Assembly (NCBI GenBank): GCA_964612295.1 | Contig: CAZTDY010000011.1 | Span: 1 to 64,000 of the forward strand | DNA: 64,000 bases | Direction: 5' to 3' | Source of the DNA: CAYQJL01 sp964612295 | GTDB taxonomy: Bacteria > Eisenbacteria > RBG-16-71-46 > CAIMUX01 > WJJG01 | Part shown: positions 25,777-35,064 of the stretch, one piece after another | How positions within the stretch are numbered: the first letter of the stretch is position 1 | Layout of the letters: the number at the start of each line of letters is the position of its first letter | Translations under genes and position numbers: made by a program | Notes under the pieces: generated by a model | What the model was told of the DNA's origin: nothing | Seen by the model: the letters and a program-made list of their open reading frames with translations, nothing else | Database searches by the model: none

Positions 25777-27294
25777 TTAGTCGACGCCTCCCAAAAGGTT
25801 TGTATAGACGAGCTGATAGGTCCCATCGCCCACCTCGTCAACAAAAACGAATCTGAGCGACCCCCCCGAGCCCATCATGCCCCATTCGCGGAAGAGCGGA
25901 TCGCCCCGGTTCGTGTAGTACCAGACCTGGTAGGAAGAGTTGTCCAGAGGGTGACGCAGCGGACGGCCGCCCATCTCGACCGCCTCGTTATCGTCGATCT
26001 CCCGGCCGAGGAAGTAGAAGAGTTGATCCTCGTCCTGGGGCAGCAGCTCCTTGTGGACCTCATCCGGTTCCCCGAACCGGATGAAGGTCTTGCCGCGATC
26101 CGTGAGACACCCCCGCCCGCCGGCGCCGAACCGCTGGTCGGCGACCGCCACGCGGTCACGGAACAGTCGCTTCAGACCGTCGACGGCCCCCTCCCCGGAG
26201 CCCTGCCACAAGCTGTCGAGATGGGCTTCCTGGTGGCCCGGGTCGAGGTGCAGAAAAGCCTGGAACGCTTCATCATCCAGCAGGAGAGAAGCCTCTTCGT
26301 TTCTCTGGTGAGCGGATTTCTGCCATGCGTCCGGATCCCAGTGAACCTCGAATCGGCCGGTGACTTCAAATCCGCCGGCCGGTTCCAATTCCCCGGCCGC
26401 CCCGATCCTGAGGGTCAGGCCGTAGGACCCCGCCGCCAGACTGGACACATCCACTTCCCGAAGCAGACCGGCATGGGGCACGGGAATCGTCACCTGCACG
26501 AGCTCCCGCACGAGTTCAAGACTGTCCGCAAGCATGAACACGCGCAGTTCCAATTCACGCGGCCCGCCGTCCAGATGATAGGCCTCCGCGTAGAGGGTGA
26601 CCGTGGGATTGAACAGACCGTAGGCGCGCGTGGGATTGGCTTCCATGCGGTCGCGCAGCTCCGTCGCCTCGCCGATGATGAACCCCTCCTGGCTTCGGAA
26701 CGAACGGGGCGGGTTCGAAGCCCAGCAGAAGAGCGGGCCACCCATTCCCCGTCCCTCCAGCACCTGGACCGGCGGGAGGTAGGCGCGGGCGAGACCTCGC
26801 TTGTGCTCCGCGTGGATCCGGTAGAGGAGTCCTTCCCGCAGCGCGCGATGGTCCTGGATTTCGAGTTCGAAGGCCTCCACGTCGGGAGGCAGGGGAACCT
26901 GGAGATTCACCATGCGGCGCGAAAACGCGACGTCCCCGGCGCGATCCACACAGGGAACGTAGAGATCGAGGCTCTGGCGAACTGGAGGGAGCTCTCCCCT
27001 TCTCAGGAGATCCAGGCGGGTGTCGAGCCAGATCCAGGGACCTTCGCGTCCCTCCAGGGACTCGCAGCGCACTTCGTCGTCGAAGATTCCGATGAATACG
27101 TGGGCTTCTTCACCGCCGTCTGCGGAAAGCAGGCGGACCCCATCGACCTGGAAGTGGATATCACCGGTGGCCTCGGCCGCCTCTGTGGCGAACGCTGCCG
27201 CGTTCGCCACAGAGGCGGCCGCCAGGCAAAGCGTCAGTAATACGAGGGCGGGAACACCGAAAGCTCCCGCCCGGACCTGTCTGGTGTGCCCCAA
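25777..27294 (-). CDS. GWxTD-domain exported protein
   Basis: 505 residues: a signal peptide (FGVPALVLLTLCLAAASVANA), an Ig-like or beta-rich middle, and a C-terminal GWxTD-type domain (about 385-500) recognised by RFGAGGRGCLTDRGKTFIRFG and EPDEV, then WYYTNRG and FVFVDEVGDGTYQLVY. The name-giving Gly-Trp is Gly-Cys here. The family is common in FCB-group genomes, usually with PorV or TonB genes; its function is unknown. The start is TTG 27294, six bp after AGGAGG and 10 bp after the PorV stop; a long upstream open frame overlaps PorV and is rejected. The signal-peptide codons lie in a perfect 22-bp inverted repeat. Confidence 0.8.
   Translation of the reverse strand: MGHTRQVRAGAFGVPALVLLTLCLAAASVANAAAFATEAAEATGDIHFQVDGVRLLSADGGEEAHVFIGIFDDEVRCESLEGREGPWIWLDTRLDLLRRGELPPVRQSLDLYVPCVDRAGDVAFSRRMVNLQVPLPPDVEAFELEIQDHRALREGLLYRIHAEHKRGLARAYLPPVQVLEGRGMGGPLFCWASNPPRSFRSQEGFIIGEATELRDRMEANPTRAYGLFNPTVTLYAEAYHLDGGPRELELRVFMLADSLELVRELVQVTIPVPHAGLLREVDVSSLAAGSYGLTLRIGAAGELEPAGGFEVTGRFEVHWDPDAWQKSAHQRNEEASLLLDDEAFQAFLHLDPGHQEAHLDSLWQGSGEGAVDGLKRLFRDRVAVADQRFGAGGRGCLTDRGKTFIRFGEPDEVHKELLPQDEDQLFYFLGREIDDNEAVEMGGRPLRHPLDNSSYQVWYYTNRGDPLFREWGMMGSGGSLRFVFVDEVGDGTYQLVYTNLLGGVD
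27174..27221. repeat. Perfect 22-bp inverted repeat inside GWxTD gene
   Basis: 27174-27195 pairs without mismatch with 27200-27221 around a 4-nt loop. The stem is GC-rich and encodes the end of the signal peptide and the first mature residues. No T tract follows on either strand, so it is not an ordinary terminator. Confidence 0.95.
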
Positions 27295-27304
27295 CCGCGG
27301 CCTC

Positions 27305-28240
27305 CTAGAAACGGAAGTCGACCGAGATCCGATGCACGCCACCCAAGTAGCCAAGATCAGAATAGGCATAATCCGCACGCGCTTCCGCGTTGAAGCTCGT
27401 CGGGATCTTGAAGCCAAGCCCCATGCCGAGCCCTTCCGCGTCATAGCCGAACCCATAGCCGCCGCGCAGCTGCAGGAAGTCGCGGTAACCGACCTCGACG
27501 CCCACATTCGCGCGCTCGTTGTTGTCTGGTGGATGGGAAAACTCGGCGGCGGACAGAACCGTGTATTGCTCGTCCTCGTACAAACTCGCCGATATACCGA
27601 CCCGGAAGAGGGTCGGCAGCTTGACGGTGTCGGAGATGTACTCCATCTCGGTCCCAATGTTCTGAATCGACATGCCGATCCGCAGAGACTGGAACCCGGT
27701 GTCGTACAGTGTTCCGAAGTCAAAGCTGTAGGCCGTCCCGGTGTGATCAGCGAGAGATGAATGGACATAGTTGAAGGTCAACCCGGCCGAGAACTTGTCC
27801 GTCAGCGAACGCGCATACGTCACCCCGACGGCAACGTCACCGTTGTCGAACTTACGGCCATCACCTTCCGGGTTGTACACCGTGCGGACCAGCTGTTCCG
27901 GCATGTACAAGCTGCGCGCATGCACTGCCATCATGCCGGGGACATACTTCGGATCGAAGACGTAGGTCGCCTGCGAGAAGAGAATGTCGTCCACCCAAGC
28001 GCAGTGGTTTAAGGCGATCACATTGTTGGTGATCCGCGCCACGCCGGCCGGGTTCCAGTAGATCGCGGACGCATCGTCAGCGACAGCCACAAAAGCAGAA
28101 CCCATCCCCGCAGCTCGGGCACCAATGCCGATCTTCAGGAATTGCCCGCCAATCGTTCCTACCTTTTCGAATTCCCGTGCGCCGTGGGCCACGCCGGGAA
28201 GGGTCAGTAGTAGGATCGCCAGTACGATGAGCCGCTTCAC
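27305..28240 (-). CDS. PorV/PorQ-family outer-membrane protein
   Basis: 311 residues. The signal peptide (KRLIVLAILLLTLPGVAHG) is followed by the PorV/UPF0164 N-terminal signature: FLKIGIGARAAGMGSAFVAV then DDASAIYWNPAGVARI. The rest is a barrel ending VHRISVDFRF. In Bacteroidota PorV is the outer-membrane shuttle of type IX secretion that hands cargo to the attachment complex. Here it lies 45 bp after a secreted protein with a FlgD/type-IX-like end. The start is taken at GTG 28240, seven bp after GGAGGA; earlier TTG/ATG codons (28261, 28255) place that ribosome site inside the gene. Confidence 0.85.
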   Translation of the reverse strand: MKRLIVLAILLLTLPGVAHGAREFEKVGTIGGQFLKIGIGARAAGMGSAFVAVADDASAIYWNPAGVARITNNVIALNHCAWVDDILFSQATYVFDPKYVPGMMAVHARSLYMPEQLVRTVYNPEGDGRKFDNGDVAVGVTYARSLTDKFSAGLTFNYVHSSLADHTGTAYSFDFGTLYDTGFQSLRIGMSIQNIGTEMEYISDTVKLPTLFRVGISASLYEDEQYTVLSAAEFSHPPDNNERANVGVEVGYRDFLQLRGGYGFGYDAEGLGMGLGFKIPTSFNAEARADYAYSDLGYLGGVHRISVDFRF

Positions 28241-28285
28241 CGCTCTTTCCTCCATGACCAAACTCCCCTGCTCTAGTTGGCCGCC

Positions 28286-30721
28286 TTAGCGGACAACCGT
28301 GAATCTCCCCACCACGGTCTCGTTTTCGCACGTCACCGAATAGAGGTAGACGCCGCTTGAGATGTCCTGACCGTTTCGAGAGAGCATATTCCAACGTGCT
28401 GTGCCGCTACCGCTGGTCCCATCATGGACCAACGTTTCGACCAGATCTCCTGCCATTGTGTAGATGCGCACCTCGCAGAGCTTGTTGGGCAAACCCGCAA
28501 AGTCGATGTGCGAGCCCGTGGGATCGGTCGCGCTGGGTGTCAAATCCCAGGCCGCTCCCCCACTCCACGGGTTCGGCACCACCATGATGTTGTCCTTCCA
28601 GCTGTCATCGGTGACCGCCGCCCAGAGGGGCTGAACCCCTTCGGCCTCGATCGCGGCCGGGAAGCTGGAAAGCTCGTAGTCGTTGCCCAAGGAATCGACC
28701 CAGCAGCTGTACGCGGTCACGTCATAGAAGTAGAGCATGCCGTTCTTGAGGCCGAGCGTGTCCTCGTAGAAGTACCGTCCGATTTCATACCGGTAGAGCC
28801 ACGCGCCCTCCTCGATGGGAGACGGCACGGTATCGACGATTGCGGAGTATGGATTGGTCATACTCTCCAGAGACACCTGGCTTCCGACCGGATCGGCATT
28901 GAGGTCGGCCACCAGCTGCCACTCCTCCGGCGAGGGGCCCGTCGCCCCAATCGGCCGGCTCCAACCCTCGACGCGCCAGATGCGATATCCGCAGAAGAGG
29001 ATCTGGCCGCGCAGGGGATCGGCCACCAGCTCCGAGCCGTTGTCCCACTCGATCTTGACCCGCCGGTCGCCCTCCACTCGGGCTCGCAGGGCGGGATCCT
29101 CGGTGCTCACCGTGGGCGAAGGAGGCGCCACGGTGCCCACCCAGTGGACCAGCGTCTCGCGGCCGTCGCAGTCGTCCGAAGAGCTCTGCAGCGGGGTGCA
29201 GCAGTCGCAATCGTCGTTGACCCAGTATTCCGCGAGATCGCAATTCTCGTTCTTGATCGGCCCGACGGCCGGCGCCAGCGAGTCGCAGGGGTTGTTCCAG
29301 AACAGCGGTTCCCCACCCGGATCGATGTGGAGACAGGTTTCCTCGCCCCAGCAACCGGTCAGCTTGTTCGCGTCCGTGTCGCGCCAGTTACCGTTGTAAA
29401 TGCGCTGCGCGTTGAGAGCGTTTTCGAGCAGCCCACGCCACTCGTTGCCGATGACGAAAGCCACCTGCATGTACAGGCGCTCGCCCGGAAGCAGCTCTTT
29501 GAACGGCCCCGCGCTGAAGCAGTAACGGTAGTCGGCGGGCTGACTCGTGGGACGCCTCGGCGTATCTCCACTCGAAAGCAGATCATACCGCTCGAAGTCG
29601 TTCCGCGGATCGCCCAAGGGATAGGTTCCCCCACCGCTGAAGAAACGCATCGTGTGAATCTCGACCTGCGTCGGCGCCCGTTCGCCGAACGGGTCGGTCG
29701 TGTGACCGAGGAACATGCCGCCGAAAAACCCATTGGCCCCCGGCCCCATGTCGTCGGCCGCGTTACCGCCGGCCTCGCTGCCGGGCGTGTCGCGCATGTA
29801 GGCAATGTCGATATTCAGCGGCTGCTGGTTGCACTCGCGATAAATCCCGTCGGCGTCTTCGCAGGCGTATTCAATCTGACGATTCACGTAGGTCGTATCG
29901 ACACTGCGCAGCTCGCCGCCGTCATCGGAGTAGTACCCCTGCGCATCCTTGCGGCCCGCATCGGAGTCGACGAAGTAGCCGAGGTAGATCTCGCGGAGGA
30001 TTTCGAAGCCGTCGTTGACGATCTCGTAGTCCAGCCCGATAAACTCGTTGGCCCCCTCGGTGGACCAGGCGTAACTGTTCTGCGTGATCCGAATGTTCAG
30101 CGGGCGGTGTTCCGGGTAGGCCTCCCGGGCCTGTTCCGTATAGTCCCAGTATTCGCAGCTGAACATCTGCTGACTGATGGCGGCGTAGTCTTCGTCGATC
30201 TCGCCGTCGTCATCGTCATCCTTGCCGTTGAGCGGATCCTCGTCGCGGACCCCGTCGGCGTCGTCATCGCCCCCGCTCGTGGAGAACCCAGCGCGATCGC
30301 CGCCCGAGGCTCCCTCGAAGGATGGGTAGATGGTGTCGATCGGGTCCAGACTGGGACGCAGCTCATAGGCGTAGGCCCCAGTCGATACGTATGCCAGGTT
30401 ATCGCTCGCAATGGCACCGATCCAGAGCGCGGCGGCATAGAGATACTCGCCTCCCTTCCAACCGGCCCCGAAGGTGTCCAACCCCCAGAAGGGATTTCCG
30501 ACGACACCCACGTTGGTCACCAACATCTCGAGAAGTCCCACGTTGTGGTAGAAGATGTTTGGTGCCCGAATCGCGTAGAGGGGCTGGCCGTTCTCGTCCA
30601 GCTCAAAGGGATTGTCTCCATCCCAATAAGCGTTCGCGCCTCCCGCGGCGAGCACATGGCCCAGCATGAGCAGCAACAGGATCTGGCCAGTGCGCTGCAA
30701 GCTCATCTGTGAAAGCCTCAT
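28286..30721 (-). CDS. Large secreted protein with Ca-binding loops and FlgD-like C-terminus
   Basis: 811 residues: signal peptide (QILLLLMLGHVLAAGGANA), then a beta-rich extracellular body. Around 151-181 there are consecutive Asp-rich loops (DDDADGVRDED and KDDDDDGEIDED) of the kind that bind calcium in thrombospondin-type-3/dockerin repeats. A Cys cluster (CDLAEYW, then CDCC and CDG) lies near 495-520. The last 90 residues form a FlgD/Por-secretion-like Ig domain, VVPNPWSG to GVYLYSVTCENETVVGRF. Such C-termini direct proteins to the surface through type IX secretion in Bacteroidota. The start is ATG 30721, eight bp after GGGAGG. It is flanked by a TonB receptor and PorV. Confidence 0.75.
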   Translation of the reverse strand: MRLSQMSLQRTGQILLLLMLGHVLAAGGANAYWDGDNPFELDENGQPLYAIRAPNIFYHNVGLLEMLVTNVGVVGNPFWGLDTFGAGWKGGEYLYAAALWIGAIASDNLAYVSTGAYAYELRPSLDPIDTIYPSFEGASGGDRAGFSTSGGDDDADGVRDEDPLNGKDDDDDGEIDEDYAAISQQMFSCEYWDYTEQAREAYPEHRPLNIRITQNSYAWSTEGANEFIGLDYEIVNDGFEILREIYLGYFVDSDAGRKDAQGYYSDDGGELRSVDTTYVNRQIEYACEDADGIYRECNQQPLNIDIAYMRDTPGSEAGGNAADDMGPGANGFFGGMFLGHTTDPFGERAPTQVEIHTMRFFSGGGTYPLGDPRNDFERYDLLSSGDTPRRPTSQPADYRYCFSAGPFKELLPGERLYMQVAFVIGNEWRGLLENALNAQRIYNGNWRDTDANKLTGCWGEETCLHIDPGGEPLFWNNPCDSLAPAVGPIKNENCDLAEYWVNDDCDCCTPLQSSSDDCDGRETLVHWVGTVAPPSPTVSTEDPALRARVEGDRRVKIEWDNGSELVADPLRGQILFCGYRIWRVEGWSRPIGATGPSPEEWQLVADLNADPVGSQVSLESMTNPYSAIVDTVPSPIEEGAWLYRYEIGRYFYEDTLGLKNGMLYFYDVTAYSCWVDSLGNDYELSSFPAAIEAEGVQPLWAAVTDDSWKDNIMVVPNPWSGGAAWDLTPSATDPTGSHIDFAGLPNKLCEVRIYTMAGDLVETLVHDGTSGSGTARWNMLSRNGQDISSGVYLYSVTCENETVVGRFTVVR

Positions 30722-30760
30722 GAAGTCAACCTCCCAAGCCGTACAGGTTCTTCCGTCCCA

Positions 30761-33457
30761 TTAGAAGATGAAGCCCATGCCAACGCGGATCGTACGCGGA
30801 GCGCCGAACACGCGCGGATCGTTCAGGGGGATGAACTCTTCGATACCGTCCCCGTCCCGATCTTGCAGGTAGGCTCCACCTGCGCGGCCCGTTTCTGTGT
30901 AGTAGACCCGGTAGTCAACATTGACCGGCGGCGCTGGCCAGTTGCCCGGAGTCAAACTCGTGATGTTCTTCGCATCGAGAATATTGCGGCCTTGCAGGAA
31001 GAGCGAGAGCTGCTGTCCCCAAAGCCGATAGTACTTGTCGGCCCGAACGTCGAGCGTGGTCGTTGACGGCAGCCGCCGGGAGTTTTCCATTTCCGGCTCG
31101 AGCTCCCGCGTGTCCCGCTGGTACGGCGTGTAGGGATACCCGGAGGTGTAGCTCCAGCTCATGCTGGCCCCCCAGTTGACCCGGTCCCCCATATAGAGAC
31201 TCGCCCCAATGCTGTGGCGCGCGTCCCAGTTCAGCGGAATTTCCCCGGTCGGCAAGTACACGAAGTTGCTCGCCAGGGCGGAGTTCGGATCCGAGGCCAC
31301 CCCGGTGGCGACGCCGTAGGTGTAGGAGAGATCCCACCGGTAGTTGCTCCGATAGGCCCTCGAAAGACTGACCTCGAACCCCTTGGCCGAGGCGTAGTCC
31401 TTGTTCACGTAGCTCCAGATGTCCCCGGTCGAGGACCAGTCCGCGGAGGCCTCCGCGGCGATCAAGCCGAACATGTCACGGTAGTAGATGCTGAACTGCC
31501 CAACCAGATACGCATTGAACAAGTGCTGAATCGAGGCCTGGTAGGTCACGGTGGTCTCGTTCGTCAGGTTCGGGTTCCCCCGGGTCCCATCATAGGAATC
31601 GAGGTTGTCGAAGAGGAAGGTCCGGTTCGGAACCTGATAGAAGCGCCCGTAGAAGAAACTGAACACGTCCCGGTCGGAGATCGGGTAGGCGATCCCGACG
31701 CGCGGGCTGATCTGCTGTTTCACGCGCTCTTGAACATCGGAGATCGATACCTGTTCGCCGACGCTGAAGAAGTCATAGCGAAGCCCGGCGTTGATGACCA
31801 TCCCCTCATGTTCCCAGCGGTCCTGAATGTAGGCGCCGCCCTCCGGATTGTAGTAGTGGTACTCCGTTCGCGCTGCTCCGATCTCGCCGTCCGCGTTCGT
31901 GTTGTACGGCCGGTTCAGGGAGAAGAAGCGCATATCGTTGTACTGGAGGGTGAATCCGGTCTCGAACGTGTGCCGCCCCCGCTGATAGGTGAAGTCGAAG
32001 ATGCCCTGATACACCTGCGTCTCTCGGGTCGAGAGCTGGGGATAGTCACCGGACATGACGAAGAAGTCGTAGGACTCCCCGTCGTAGTAGTTGAACCACA
32101 TGTCGCGTTCGCGCTCGCCCTCATACTCCCAGGCCTGCTTATCCTGCACGCGGGAATCGACGAAGAAGTGCTGGTGGCTCAACCGGAACACGTAGTGCGC
32201 GTGCTGGCTCATCGTGTGCCGGAAGACCAGCTTCTCCTGCGTGAATTCGTCCAGCACATTCGGCGTGTGCTCTGCCGCGTTGTAGTAGTGATAGGTCGAG
32301 TCCACCTGATAGGGCGCCCAGCGACCGTGCCGCAGCACAACCTCGTCGGTCCGGGTGGTGTCCAAGAACTGCTGCACCCAGCCGGCCCGGCTCCACGAGT
32401 GGAAGTAGTTGTCGCGTTTGCTGGTCTGGTCGAGCGCCTCAAGGGTGAGCTTGGTATTCGCCGTCGGACGATAGGCCAGCTTGCCCTGGAGTTTGATGGA
32501 GTTCGATTTGCGGTCGCCGATGCTGACAAAGTTCAGGAGCCTGGTGCGTGAGCGCCGCTCCGGCGTCTTGGGGTAGACGTCGGCGTAAGTCAACTCGCCC
32601 GAGATGTAGTAGCTCAGGTTCTCAACCGGCGTGGGACCCCCGACACCCAGGAAGAGCCGGTCGTAGTTGTCGAAGGTGTTCGTCGGAGAGCCGTAGTCGT
32701 CGGTCGTGTAGCGCATCTCGCCACTGAAGGAGTCCCCTCCCTCTTTCGTGTTGAAGATGATGACGCCCGACTGGGCGTTCCCATACTTCGCGCTCATCCC
32801 CCCCACGATCGTCTCGGTCGAGGAGAGGGCTTGCGACGCCAACGACAGGCCAGCACCCCCGAGGGGGTCACGCACCGGAACACCATCGACCTGGAACTGA
32901 ACCTCTCCGGACCGGCCCCCACGCACGAAAAGCTCGCCGCCCTTGGCGATCACTCCCGCCTGGAGCGCAATGGCTTCCTCGACATCATCGACGGGAAGGT
33001 CGGAGAGATCCTGCGAGTCCATCTCATGTTTGGCTTCGGTGTTTTTCTGGTCGATCTTCTTCTTCTGACCGAAGACATCGATGGCCGGCAACGTCGCCAC
33101 GATCTTCTCACTCATGTCGAACGTGACCCGAACGGTCTTCCCGGCCTCGACGACCACGCTGGCAACCGTGTTGTCCGCGTAGCCGATCATCTTGACCAGG
33201 ATGTCGTAGTTGCCCGGAGGCATGTTCTCGATCTTGAACGATCCGTCCTCGAGGGAGATCGTTCCCCACTTCCGCCCGACCACGAGGACGTTCGCGGGAG
33301 AGAGCGGACGGCCGCTGCTCTTGTCCAACACCATACCGGTGAGCGTCCCGCCTTCCTCAGGAGTGGCGGGCGCCTGTGCCGCCGGTAGCCCCGGGAGGAG
33401 GAAGCCACTCACGGCCATGATGGCGACGAACCCGAAGGCGATCTTTGTCCAAGACAT
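30761..33457 (-). CDS. TonB-dependent outer-membrane receptor
   Basis: 898 residues: signal peptide (1-28), a carboxypeptidase-regulatory-like beta-sandwich (about 38-118; GMVLDKSSGRPLSPANVLV, then GNYDILVKMIGY), a plug domain (about 150-245; GELFVRGGRSGEVQFQVDGV, MSAKYGNAQSGVIIF), and a 22-strand-type barrel to the C-terminal aromatic residue (RVGMGFIF). The N-terminal layout is SusC-like, but no SusD partner is adjacent. Transport needs TonB-ExbBD, which is not in this window. The substrate is unknown. The start is ATG 33457. It follows the barrel protein gene by 112 bp and leads into the secreted-protein, PorV and GWxTD genes. Confidence 0.93.
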   Translation of the reverse strand: MSWTKIAFGFVAIMAVSGFLLPGLPAAQAPATPEEGGTLTGMVLDKSSGRPLSPANVLVVGRKWGTISLEDGSFKIENMPPGNYDILVKMIGYADNTVASVVVEAGKTVRVTFDMSEKIVATLPAIDVFGQKKKIDQKNTEAKHEMDSQDLSDLPVDDVEEAIALQAGVIAKGGELFVRGGRSGEVQFQVDGVPVRDPLGGAGLSLASQALSSTETIVGGMSAKYGNAQSGVIIFNTKEGGDSFSGEMRYTTDDYGSPTNTFDNYDRLFLGVGGPTPVENLSYYISGELTYADVYPKTPERRSRTRLLNFVSIGDRKSNSIKLQGKLAYRPTANTKLTLEALDQTSKRDNYFHSWSRAGWVQQFLDTTRTDEVVLRHGRWAPYQVDSTYHYYNAAEHTPNVLDEFTQEKLVFRHTMSQHAHYVFRLSHQHFFVDSRVQDKQAWEYEGERERDMWFNYYDGESYDFFVMSGDYPQLSTRETQVYQGIFDFTYQRGRHTFETGFTLQYNDMRFFSLNRPYNTNADGEIGAARTEYHYYNPEGGAYIQDRWEHEGMVINAGLRYDFFSVGEQVSISDVQERVKQQISPRVGIAYPISDRDVFSFFYGRFYQVPNRTFLFDNLDSYDGTRGNPNLTNETTVTYQASIQHLFNAYLVGQFSIYYRDMFGLIAAEASADWSSTGDIWSYVNKDYASAKGFEVSLSRAYRSNYRWDLSYTYGVATGVASDPNSALASNFVYLPTGEIPLNWDARHSIGASLYMGDRVNWGASMSWSYTSGYPYTPYQRDTRELEPEMENSRRLPSTTTLDVRADKYYRLWGQQLSLFLQGRNILDAKNITSLTPGNWPAPPVNVDYRVYYTETGRAGGAYLQDRDGDGIEEFIPLNDPRVFGAPRTIRVGMGFIF

Positions 33458-33569
33458 CGCGGGTTACCCCTCTTTTGCAGCAAAGCCCGTGAACATGGGG
33501 AGGGCCGTCATGCCCCTTTATTACAGGGCGGTCAAGGACCACCCGTGTAAGTCTAGTTATATGAAAGGC

Positions 33570-35021
33570 CTACATCAACAGGCGCAGGCCAATCAGATAT
33601 GTGGTCTCGTCCCACTCTTCGATCTGAGTTGCGTCTTTGTCCCACGGTTCCTGCTTCGTGAACCGCAGGGCGCTATGGACTTGTATGAGGCCACCACGGG
33701 GAAGCCATGAAATGCCTCCGGTGACGCCCTGGGCGCGGATCAGAGACTGTGACGCATCGATGTCCCGATCATCCGCCGCATAGGAGAAGCCACCCCGGAG
33801 CACGACCGTCGGCGTGGCGAAATACTCGAACCCCGCACTGAATGAGGCTCCCTGGGAGGTTCCCTGGTCGGAATCGGTGGGTACGCTCCACTCCCAGTCG
33901 GTCTGGGTCACCCGGCCCTGGACCCCTGCCAGGAGGCGTCCTGAGAGCAGCCACTGGCTCGCGCCGGCGGCGAAATGGAGGCCATCCTCTTTCGTGGCAC
34001 CTTCCCGAAGGGACCCCTTGAAGTTGATTCCCTCCTGAACGTCTGTTTCCCAGCTGGAGAGAGCTCCCTCCAGACCGAAGATCGTCGACCCCAGCTCGAG
34101 GCGCCACCGCGATAGAAACTCCGTCTTCGACTCGGTTTCCGAGAAGGTGGTCGATTCGCTGAAGAAGTTCGTGTGACTCGGGTTCCAGGGCGAAACATCG
34201 CTCCAGCTGATCTCGACGTTCTCGCCGCCCTCTCGATCGAGGAACCGGGCCCGCACCCCACCCTGGAGTTTTCCGGCCGGGATCATGACGGCCAAGGTGT
34301 AGAGGTCCGAAGGGCGGGTCCAGTGGTAGGTGTCCTGGTGGAATCGAGACGGATCGACCGAACGGGCGACCACGTCGCCCCGCTCGAAGTCCCAACTCCC
34401 TGAGATGGTCCAGCCCGCCAGGGGGTAGATGGCCCCGATCTGACCCACCCAGCGATCATGCTTGTGCTCGAGTGAATAGTAGTCGTCCGAGATCCGATCC
34501 TCGTTCTCGGCTTCCTGCCCGATCAGCAGGCCGAGGGTCACGCCCCCGATTCGCTGGTTGACGAGCGCCGAGATCTGGGGACCGCGAATCCGGCTCCAAT
34601 CGCCCGGGCGATGATCGGTCTCCAGGAAGCCCCAGTTGACGATGCCCGCCAGGGCACGGCTGTCCGTACGCTGGACGATTTCGGCACCGGCTCCGCCGTA
34701 ACGGTACTCGGTCGACGACCCGCTCGTCCTTGCTTGGCGTGTGTTGCCCGACATCCAGGTCTCCACCACCCAGCGGTCGCTGTCCGCCAGATAGCCGGCC
34801 GCGTTTCCGGCGAAGTCGCGGGCGCTGATCTCGTTGGCCTCATCGATCACGGCCAGCCCAAGCTCCCCCATCCCCTGGAGGCGCACCGCGGGCGCCGCCT
34901 GCAGAAGGGCCGGGTTGATGTCGGCCTGCTGCATGAACATCTCCAGCACCGTGGTCTGGGCTCGGGCGGACGAGGCGCAGCCCCCCGCTACGAGTAGAGT
35001 CAGCACGAGACGAAATCTCAC
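33570..35021 (-). CDS. Predicted outer-membrane beta-barrel protein
   Basis: 483 residues: a short signal (RFRLVLTLLVAGGCASSARA, read as signal peptidase I cleavage before QTT; a lipobox at VAGGC is possible). A segment rich in the PorV-like words RLQGMGELGLAVIDEAN and DFAGNAAGY follows, then many amphipathic strands to the end (TTYLIGLRLLM). The start is GTG 35021, eight bp after GGGAGG; an open frame running to 35189 overlaps the upstream gene and is rejected. No family is assigned beyond outer-membrane barrel. It lies between the haem-type lipoprotein and the TonB receptor. Confidence 0.7.
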   Translation of the reverse strand: MRFRLVLTLLVAGGCASSARAQTTVLEMFMQQADINPALLQAAPAVRLQGMGELGLAVIDEANEISARDFAGNAAGYLADSDRWVVETWMSGNTRQARTSGSSTEYRYGGAGAEIVQRTDSRALAGIVNWGFLETDHRPGDWSRIRGPQISALVNQRIGGVTLGLLIGQEAENEDRISDDYYSLEHKHDRWVGQIGAIYPLAGWTISGSWDFERGDVVARSVDPSRFHQDTYHWTRPSDLYTLAVMIPAGKLQGGVRARFLDREGGENVEISWSDVSPWNPSHTNFFSESTTFSETESKTEFLSRWRLELGSTIFGLEGALSSWETDVQEGINFKGSLREGATKEDGLHFAAGASQWLLSGRLLAGVQGRVTQTDWEWSVPTDSDQGTSQGASFSAGFEYFATPTVVLRGGFSYAADDRDIDASQSLIRAQGVTGGISWLPRGGLIQVHSALRFTKQEPWDKDATQIEEWDETTYLIGLRLLM

Positions 35022-35064
35022 AGCCAAAACCTCCCTTGGAGAGCGATCTGCCCTCTCCACCGCA

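Noticed and set aside
27174..27221. Terminator within the GWxTD gene
   Set aside because: Although the stem is perfect, it is inside an intact frame and no T tract follows on either strand.
28424..30712. 762-residue open frame on the plus strand
   Set aside because: It lies fully antisense to the secreted-protein gene, shows Arg/Val/Asp mirror composition, and lacks signal peptide, motif or ribosome site. GC-rich codon use leaves the opposite frame open.
33458..33569. Promoter ahead of the TonB receptor
   Set aside because: TTGACC is present on the minus strand, but the best -10 at 17 bp (CATGAC) matches only three of six positions, too weak to list.
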